Assembly (NCBI GenBank): GCA_021018995.1
Contig: CM037596.1
Span: forward strand, 104,515,416 to 104,579,415
Direction of reading: 5' to 3'
DNA length: 64,000 nt
DNA from: Chloranthus sessilifolius
Taxonomy: Eukaryota > Streptophyta > Magnoliopsida > Chloranthales > Chloranthaceae
This document shows positions 56,009 through 64,000 of the stretch, piece after piece. Numbering within the stretch: the first letter of the stretch is position 1; every line of letters starts with the position of its first letter. Position numbers and translations under genes: made by a program. The notes under the pieces were generated by a model that was not told where the DNA came from, ran no database searches, and saw only the letters and a list, made by a program, of their open reading frames with translations.

Positions 56009-56753
56009 TTTGATCAAAACCACAGAAAACTAGGGCTGTGATGAGTTAAATTTCAAAGAAATTGAAGATTTAGGTTTTACCATGCACCTTTGATCCAAAA
56101 GGTTTGGGGTTCGATCTGAAAACGATCCAAAAATGCAAAAACCCAAGCCGGTTAGGTAGCTCGAGGAGGAAGAATAAATGGCGCCCAAACAAAAAAAACA
56201 AAATTGATTTTCGAATGGGAGCCAAAAAATCCCAAATCTGTATATATAGACAAAAATTGATTGATCGATTTCAAAATTTGATTAATCGATTTTTCATAAC
56301 TTAACTTAGTCGCGCGAAATCGATTGATCGACTTTAAAAATCGATTAATCGTATTCAACTCGATTAATCGAAATTTGTTGTTATTTAATTCCCAAGTTTG
56401 TCACCTCACTGGCATATGCCAGTCATTTAATCGACCAAAATCGATTGATCGAAAAATCGATTAATCGATTTGGAAATCGATTAATCAGTTTTAACAGATT
56501 TTTTCATAAATTTTATACTTTATTTCCCTTCATTTTCTTGGTAGTACTTGACCAGTTGGTCATTGGCTTTGTGAAGCATGTCTTCACTAGGCATTGCGTG
56601 GCCTAATGAATCGTAGCCATGCATTCGTCATCACATCACGACAAGGTTTTGATTCACACTCTTTCCATTGAATAGGTTGGCCAAAGTGCTCAACATTTGA
56701 TTACATAAGTCATTTAAATTTACAACATGCTTGTGATGATACAATTAAGCCCT
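56009..56753 (-). other. Spacer between pol and extra gene, element D
   Basis: No gene. 56255-56490 holds ATCGATTAATCGAT-type palindromes, the same kind as in this element's LTR (53340-53720). Likely regulatory or splice-related, by inference. Confidence 0.6.
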
Positions 56754-58333
56754 CAACTTGCCACAAACAAGTTCAGGTATTTCTCTCTCACATCGGCTTC
56801 TGTTTTCCACGTAGCTTCTTTGGCCGGGTGATTTTTTCATCAAACAAGTACTAAGGGGATGACTTTGGTGCGCAATGCTTGTTCCTTTCGATCTAATATT
56901 TCCGTCAGTTCCTCTATCATGCTCATGTGCTCATGCATCTCTAATGTTTGACTGCCTAAAACATGATCAGAGCCATTAATATACTTCCTGAGCATAGATA
57001 CGTGAAACACATTATGCACCCGATCGAATAGCGGTGGCAATCAAATGTAGTAAGCAACTTCCCCTACTCGACCCAAAACCTCGAATGGTCTAAGATAGCG
57101 GGGACTTAACTTCCCTCTCTTTTCGAATCTCATCACGCCCTTCATAGGCGACACTTTGACAAACACGTGTTCACCCACCTTATAGTCTACACTGGTCTGC
57201 TTGATATTAGCATAGCTTTTTTGCCTGCTCTGAGCCACTTTGAGTTTGGCCCTTATCATGTGAACATAGGTGGCATTGTCTTCAAGCATCTCGGGTCCCA
57301 AAACAAATTTCTCCCCGGTTTCTTCCCAATTGATGGGCGATCTATATCGCCTCCCATAAAGAGCTTCATACGGTGTCATGCCAATGCTCACTTGGAAACT
57401 ATTATTATATACAAACTCAATCAATGGTAGGTGCTGATCCCATGATCCTTGCAACTCTAACATGCACTCCCTAAGCATGTCCTCAATGATCTGATTTACC
57501 CGCTCTGTTTGCCCATCAGTTTGCGGATGGAATACTGAACTGAAATCCAATCGTGTTCCCATTCCCTCTTGAAATTTCTTCCAAAACTTTGACGTGTACA
57601 ATGGATCACGATTAGAAATGATACTGCTTGAAATCCAATGTAGGCGCACGATCTCTTTCATATACAACTCTGCAAGTCTTCCCGCTGTGTACATCATGTT
57701 GTAAGGCAAGAAGTGTGCTGACTTGGTCAATCGGTCTACGACTACCCAAATGGCATTGTATCTCTTTGCAGTATGCGGTAGTCCAACGATAAAGTCCATA
57801 GAGATTGATTCCCACTTCCACTCCGGTATAGGTAGAGGTTGCAATAATCTCGCAGGATGTCTATGATTGACCTTCACCTGCTGACATATCAAACACTGCG
57901 ACACGTACTTAGCCACGTCTTGCTTCAAACCTCTCCACCAATAAATTTTTCTCAAATCTTAATACATTTTCGTGCTACTAGGGTGGATCGCATAGTTTGA
58001 CTTGTGAGCTTCATCAAGGATAGTTTGTCGTAGATAGGCATTATCGGGAATGCAAAGGCGGCCCTTGAACAATAGAGAACCATCTTCTTTCACTGAGAAC
58101 TCCGGTCTAACGCCTTCAATCACATCTTGATGAATCTTAGTTAGCACCGGGTCTCTCATCTGTAGCTCGCGGATATGCTCAAATATCACTGGTCTCACTG
58201 ATATGTTAGCGAAAAAGGCTCCTGTAGCTTGTGACTCGATATTTGTATCATACAGTACCAGATCTTCAAATAACTTCCATCGGTGCATACCCAAAATCAA
58301 ACTAGCAAACTGAGCTGAACTCTTCCGACTCAA
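56754..58333 (-). pseudogene. Integrase and chromodomain of element D
   Basis: Zinc region C-L-I-C-Q-Q-V-K-V-N-H near 57900; core W-K-W-E-S-I-S-M-D-F-I-V-G-L, V-D-R-L-T-K-S-A-H-F, I-S-N-R-D-P (usual S-D-R-D-P, so the second Asp of DDE is Asn), H-P-Q-T-D-G-Q-T-E-R near 57520. GPY/F-like R-Y-L-R-P-F-E-V near 57090. Chromodomain I-L-D-R-K-E-Q-A-L...V-L-V, two adjacent TGA codons where Gln/Arg-Trp is expected, then E-A-T-W-K-T-E. TAA near 57959 replaces Gln (T-K-M-Y-stop-D-L-R). No intron-like insert. Confidence 0.88.
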
Positions 58334-59491
58334 GGCATCTGCTACTGCATTAGCCTTGCCTGAATGATACTATATGAAACAGTTACAGTCCTTGAGGAAC
58401 TCCATCCACCTGTGCTGCCTCTTATTTAACTCCATCTGTGTAAATAGGTATCTGAGGCTCTTGTGGTCGGTAAAAATCTCAAAGGTCTCACCGTACAAGT
58501 AATGTCGCCAAATCTTCAATGAAAATATGACTGCTACTAGTTTCAGGTCATGTGTCGGGTAGTTCTTTTCATGCTCTTTCAACTGTCTCGACCCGTAAGC
58601 TATCACCTTTTTGTGTTGGTTGAGCACGCAACCCAAACTATTATACGAAGCATCACTGTAGGCTATGAACCCTCCACTGTCTGAAGGAATCGCTAGTATT
58701 GGAGCTGAAGTGAGCCTCTTCTTGAGTTCTTGAAAACTCTTCTCGCACACTTCACTCCATTCGAACCTTGCATCCTTCCGTGTAAGTCTCGTGAGTGGTC
58801 TCGATATTTTTGAAAACCCCTCAACAAAACGTCGATAATAGCCAGCTAATCCAAGGAAACTACGGATGTCGGTCACGGTCTTTGGCTGCTCCCAGTTTGC
58901 TACTGCTTCATTCTTAGTCAGATCTACCGTGACACTATGCTTTGAGACGACATGTCCCAAAAAGCTAACTTTCTCTAACCATAACTCACACTTACTGAGC
59001 TTGGCATACAATTAGTGTTCACGTAAGGTTTGTAGAGCAACCCTCAAGTGTTCTTCATTTTTCACTTTTGACTTGGAGTATATTAGGATATCATCGACGA
59101 ATACCACGACGCAGGAGTCCAGGTGTGGTTTAAACACCCGATTCATCAAATCCATAAATGACACTGGTGCATTCGTCAACCCAAACGACATCACCAAGAA
59201 CTCATAGTGTCTATACCGTGTCCTGAATGCAGTCTTCTGAATGTCCTCTGCCTTGATTCTCAATTGATGGTATCCAAATCTTAGATCGATCTTGGAAAAA
59301 TACTTCACTCCTTACAGCTGATCGGACAAGTCATCTATCCTAGGTAAAGGATATCGATTTTTTATGGTGAGTTTATTCAACTGGCGATAGTCAATGCACA
59401 GCCGCATTGACCCACCCTTCTTCTTTACAAACAAAATCGGTGCTCCCCATGGAGATATGCTCGGTCTTACAAATCTTTTGTCCATGAGTTC
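58334..59491 (-). pseudogene. Reverse transcriptase and RNase H of element D
   Basis: [11 protein letters not shown] near 59395, [11 protein letters not shown] near 59295, intact V-V-V-F-V-D-D-I-L near 59100, [11 protein letters not shown] near 58850. RNase H with Y-S-D-A-S-Y near 58660, V-A-V-I-F-S-L near 58535 and F-T-D-H-K-S-L near 58470. Stops at 59489 (TAA), 59317 (TAA), 59012 (TAA) and 58367 (TAG) all stand where related copies have Gln. Otherwise one continuous frame. Confidence 0.9.
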
Positions 59492-60328
59492 TTACAACTG
59501 CTCTTTCAACTCCTTTAACTCAGCAGGAGCCATTCTATATGGTGCTTTCGAAACAATCTCCATTCCAAGTGCTAAGTCGATGGCGAACTCCACTTCTTTC
59601 TCTGGAGGTAATCCTGGTAATTCCTCCGAAAATACATCTTCAAACTCTCGCGCTACTGTTATCTCAGAGATAATATTCTTCTCTTCCTTATCCTCCTTCA
59701 AGAATGCCAAATAACCGCTGCACCCTTTTCTGATCAAGCGCTCGGCCCTGACTGCAGAAATAAGTGGCATATGCGTCGATCTCTCTCCTCAAAATTGAAA
59801 CGATCTCCTCGTGTTAGGTCTGAAGATGACAATCTTATTCTTGCAATCCACGGTCGCACAATGTTGTGACAACCAATCCATGCCAAGGATCACATCGAAT
59901 CCTTTCATGTTTAATAATATTAACTGTGCGTCCAGTTCATAGACTTCCTCATCTCTAATACTCACTACTACCGACTTGCAAATTAACTCCGTGTTAACTA
60001 ATTCTCCGGTCGGGATAGACACTGATAGAACATAGTCCAACGTCTCCGAAACAATCTTCATTCTCTTTGCAAATTTTAGAGTGACAAAGGAGTAGGTAGA
60101 CCCTGGGTCTATCAACACTCTTGCTTCACATGCTACATAGCATCCTTTTTCGTAGACTTGTAATGTACCTATAACATACATATTTACATATACAGCACAT
60201 ACTCTATTTAGAGAATTTAATATACAAATGGGTTCACAAGCTTTTCTAATTAATGCACCTTCTTTATCTAAAATTCCATTGAATTGAAATTCTTTATTTA
60301 AAAAGAAGCTCACCTTGGATGACGTCAT
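59492..60328 (-). pseudogene. Protease of element D
   Basis: V-L-I-D-P-G-S-T-Y-S-F-V near 60115 keeps the catalytic Asp (element A has Glu). Then S-V-S-I-P-T-G, V-I-L-G-M-D-W-L-S near 59880 and F-S-E-E-L-P-G-L-P-P near 59620. One stop near 59787 splits it. Confidence 0.83.
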
Positions 60329-61707
60329 TTACGTTCCTTGCTTCTTGGGCGGTGACTGCATAGGCTATCACTTGTATGACAGGTTTTCTCGTTTGTATCG
60401 GTCGTGGAATAGAAGCAGAAGCCATCTTGTCCTTGTTCAGCTCAGGATAATCTTTAATCATGTGGCCCACCTTGTCAAATTTAAAGCAACCCCGTGTTCC
60501 TTGCCTACAATCCACCGTCTTGTTGAACTTGCCACACTTGGCACAAGTCTCCCAAGGTGTGGAAGAAGCAGCTCGTGAAACGCCTTGTGTAACTGTAGCC
60601 CCAGTGGAAATAGCAGGGCTCTCAAACCTCGTCGGCCTCCCCGACGCAAGGAATGGAAATATCTAATGGATAGTCTGCTGCACCGGTCTCCCATACCTAG
60701 CTTAGAATGGTTACCTCTGATTAGGTACTACGAATCTCGGCTTTTTATTCACCGACTCGTAGTTCCCAGTTCTGCCTTGATCTATATTCCCTCTTCCCTG
60801 CTGCTCCCTTTGACGGTATCGGTTATTATTTTCTTCTTCAGCCACTAACGCTTTACTCATGACCTCTCCATAGGTCATCAGCTGAAACGATGCTACTGAC
60901 TTATGGTCTCAAGCCTTGTTGAAACCTCTTTGCCCTCATCATGTTAGTGATCACGTAATCGGGACCGAAGCGAGCAAGTCTCATGAACTCCACTCCGTAC
61001 TCTCTTACTGTCATCCGTCCTTGCAAGAGTTGTAAAAACTATATCTCCATCTGATTTCTCACCATTTTGAGGAAATACTATTTGTTGAACTCTTCCACAA
61101 ACTCATCCCATGTCCAGGGCATTCCTGGGGTCTCCTGAGCCCTATTCCTAGAAACAGACTTCCACCAAGGCCCAACCTCCCCATCCAACATGTAAGCTGC
61201 CCAACGGACACTCTCATCTTCCGTACATGTCAACACGCTAAAAAAAATTTCCATCTCGCTTAGCCAATTTTCGGCAGCCATCGACTCCGCTTGTCCTGAA
61301 AATCTAGGAGGTCTCATCCTCCTAAACTCGGTAAATGCAGAGGACACTGACGGTGTCAGAGCTACTGGAGGTGTAGGTGGCTGTTGTTGATCATTGGCAT
61401 TGTGAGCCGCCAAGGATGTTGCCTATTGAGCCATGGCGGTCGCCATGGTTTCCATAGTACGCATCATCCTCTGACGCTCTTCTCTATCTTCATTTCTCTC
61501 TCTGATTCTCTCATGTTTCCTCTTATCTCGATCCTGACAATCTCGATCCCTATTCACTGCCTAATCTTAGCTCTCTTGGCCACCACTGCCTGAAGCCCCT
61601 CTATCTCCCAAAGGCACTTGATTGGTATCCGAGATAAAGTCATCTTGACTATACAAATTCCTATTATGACCGCCCCTAGGTCGGCCTCTTCCCCTAGAAG
61701 ACATCAT
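60290..61707 (-). pseudogene. gag of element D
   Basis: ATG at 61705-61707: M-M-S-S-R-G-R-G-R-P-R-G-G. An Arg/Glu-rich stretch leads to M-A-A-H-N-A-N-D-Q-Q-Q near 61410, M-R-P-P-R-F-S-G-Q near 61320, E-V-G-P-W-W-K-S-V near 61175. The zinc-knuckle region near 60480 reads C-F-K-F-D-K-V-G-H-M-I-K-D-Y: the second Cys is Phe and the last is Tyr. Several stops and frame changes in 60520-61080. Ends in the V-N-D-V-I-Q-G tail also seen in element A. Confidence 0.82.
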
Positions 61708-61792
61708 GGTCGGCATGTGAAACCAAAGTTTCATTAGCAAAAGTCCCTATGCTCTGATAAAAAGAATGATTGTCAGAATTTATAAAAGAAAC

Positions 61793-61805
61793 GGCTCTGA
61801 TATCA
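61793..61805 (-). other. Primer-binding site of element D
   Basis: Minus strand TGATATCAGAGCC, two bases from the LTR. One change from TGGTATCAGAGCC (initiator-Met tRNA). A second decayed match (TTTATCAGAGCATAGGG) lies at 61745-61761. Confidence 0.8.
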
Positions 61806-61807
61806 AC

Positions 61808-64000
61808 TGTGACAGCTCAGATTTCGACACCTCGAAACTCGTGCCATCAGCACGACCCTCTAGGCCATGCTCCCGAAGTCCATATGGAACAATGGTATGA
61901 ACAAGTAATAACTACTCCAAAACAAAAATGATAAACTGAACGACATGAAATTAAGATTTACTAATTTAAAACAGAAGCTCAAAAGACAGTTCTACTTTCA
62001 TGCCAAAGCATGAACAGAAGAATCGACCCGAACCATCGGTGATAATCAGATCACTCCATATGGTTCACCCAAAAGAATTATAGCATTTAATTACATTCCT
62101 CAAAATAAAAAGGCTTGACATACCAAGCCATACAGTATACTCTCAAAATCTCTCTCAAAGTATACAGGGGTCCTCTAGAAGAAGTCCTTAGGAGGAGGCT
62201 CCAACTCTTCCCTGGACATGTAATCTGAATCCCCGGATCAACGTCTCCCGAAGCTTCAGCGACCGCTAGCAATGGACCTACGACGTATAGTCTAAAGGGT
62301 GAGCTACATCCTAGCTCAATAAGGAAACAACAAGTGAACATATAAGTTAAGCTCTCACATATATTCTAAAACAATTTAAAAGCATGGCAAAACATTTTAA
62401 ATAACTGAAATGATGTAACAAATACAACTGTTACTTTACTTGTGTTTGTTCATTCTCTACTTACTGATATTATACATTAATTCGGCCTAATCACTTAAAT
62501 CTTAACTTAAATAATCTTCAAGCAATATAGCATCGAGCCCCGATGGAATACCCACTATCGTCGTCTAAATAGACACTTGTCATATCTGTTTCTTACTTGA
62601 ATACTACCCAAGTCCCTTTCTCATAGGCGACGGGGTTCTGATCTTATACTCACATCCTTGGGATGTCAAACTGGTGTACGGATTGGCCGCCGTACCAGTC
62701 ACGGATATCCTGTCGAGTCAGTCGTGGATATCCCGTCACGTCGGTGGGGTATTCTATTTAAACCTTAAATAACAAAAATATCATGTGTACTACATATAGT
62801 TATTCACCGTGTGATCATGCTAATTCTAGTATATTAGGCCTCATCAACTCTTCTTTTACTTTACCGATAGGTTTCATCTACATCCCTGGGATGCCACTGG
62901 CTCAACGCATCACTTAGATGTACATTATCACATTTTCACATCCCCTGGGGACCTTATGAGTTCATTTAGCATTCACACACATACACACACACACACACCC
63001 TTAGAAATCACAATTTTGATGCATAAATATTCATTTGAATCACTCTACATATATGCTTTTGAAAATTAAAGTACATGTTCAAGGCGTTCCCTACCTCACG
63101 CATTGGAATCACTATGCGTCAAAGTCCACGCGACTCCACATTCTCACTCTTTGCTCGTACCACCTGTGGTACATCATAACACAAGCAAGGCATCAATAAG
63201 GATATATTAAAGAAGGTATAAGACCTTCCAAGAACCCTCAAGGTCCAATACAAAAGTTAACATGAACTGACAAAATCGATTAATCAAAATTCCAAAATCA
63301 ATTAATCGATCTCAAATCGATTAATCCAAAATCCAAAATCAATTAGTCGAAAATCCACACTTCGATTAATCGATTCCAAATCGATTAATGGAAAATCCAA
63401 ACTCGATTAATCGATTCTAAAATCGATTAATAGATTTTTCCTAGTCTCCATTTTTTAGCCACTAGAAGTGCTCAGATGATTAATCGATTTTAAAATCGAT
63501 TAATTGAAATTTTAGAATCGTTAAATCGATCAATCGGTTACGGGCAATTTTGCCCAGCTTATTTCTGAACCAAAATCAATTAATCGATTTGGTCAAAACT
63601 CCGCCCTTTCTCGGGCATTCTTCCAAATCTTTTCCGTATTATTTCCATTCATTTCCCTTTTATCAATTCATCATTTAAACAAGAATTTAACGCACAACAC
63701 ATTCTACATTTGGAATCAAACCAAAGCTCACCTTAAATCGATCCCTCGATTGATCGAATGGTTGGGTTAATGAATAGGGCACCAAGCCTTGGCTTCAACG
63801 AGCTTTAACGCATTGAATCCGGTGTTTAATGCTCTATTTGTCTTCAATTTGAATCCACATTAACTCACCTTCCTAGCATTTACTCTTCATTCACTCTCTC
63901 TCTCTCTCTTCTTAACTTTTCAACCTAACCCAACAAGAGAATTTACTTCTCTTAGGTCATTAAGTCCCTTATAACTCCCTTTGTTTCGGTGTTAGGCACA
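61808..64000 (-). repeat. 5' LTR of element D (runs off the window)
   Basis: Starts TGTGACAGCTCAGATTTCG and aligns with 51891-54100 throughout, with scattered, mostly transition differences and small indels. It includes the GTAGCTCACCCT block near 62305, the array 63270-63600 and the GTGAGC donor near 63730. About 200 bp of the LTR lie outside. Confidence 0.92.

Larger units (their letters stand above)
51891..64000 (-). mobile_element. Ty3/gypsy chromovirus, element D (right LTR incomplete)
   Basis: Reading right to left: 5' LTR (61808 to beyond 64000), primer-binding site, gag, protease, RT, RNase H, integrase, chromodomain, spacer, extra gene, polypurine tract, 3' LTR (51891-54305). All pol pieces from 60328 to 56754 are in one frame, interrupted only by stop codons. 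It inserted in LTR E after ATATC. The right end and TSD lie outside the window. Confidence 0.92.

Overview
This window is flowering-plant nuclear DNA. It is AT-rich, full of LTR retrotransposons primed from initiator-Met tRNA, with CACTA- and Tourist-type MITEs, a TRIM, and one host gene: a broken plant glutamate-receptor-like (GLR) gene. Nothing bacterial or organellar was seen. The species cannot be named from the sequence.

Layout. 1-7211: minus-strand Ty3/gypsy chromovirus (element A), gag-pol-chromodomain with its 5' LTR; the left end runs off the window. 7531-19623: complete plus-strand Ty3/gypsy element B with 2.2 kb LTRs and a TATAA target-site duplication (TSD). 19629-20042: two MITEs. 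20160-41172: three exons of a GLR pseudogene. Its last intron is about 15.9 kb and holds a solo LTR (25019-28545, TSD CATAG) and a full-length Ty1/copia element (29069-40423, TSD CTTAT). The copia is itself cut by a 3.9 kb solo LTR (32681-36628, TSD ATGGA). 41378-41781: a 404 bp TRIM. 42269-44840: solo LTR related to element A (TSD CTTTG). 46104-50366: an old plus-strand copia with a MITE in its gag. Its RNase H is cut by another gypsy-type LTR (50367-51890), which is cut in turn by element D (51891 to beyond the right edge), a minus-strand Ty3/gypsy chromovirus.

Most interesting structure. (1) The long LTRs share an architecture although their sequences differ: TATA-like box, strong splice donor, a family-specific array of short perfect palindromes, a GTAGGG-type second donor, a branch-point/acceptor block, then a short acidic reading frame with a conserved D-Y...E-E-L...F-F/Y ending. 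(2) B and D carry a homologous extra sense gene between pol and the 3' LTR, resembling the plant transposon protein family PF20167. In both, the spacer before it repeats the palindrome type of that element's own LTR. Element A shows the same spacer at 1-290, so its extra gene is predicted just left of the window. (3) Element A has a 77 bp GT-AG, intron-like insert in integrase that B and D lack; removing it restores the reading frame. (4) A and D decay mainly by C-to-T stop codons at Gln or Trp codons, whereas B has patches of small errors at CAG/CTG sites that look like consensus artefacts.

Because nearly every coding region is disrupted, most genes are called pseudogenes. All domain calls come from reading motifs by eye; no database search was run.
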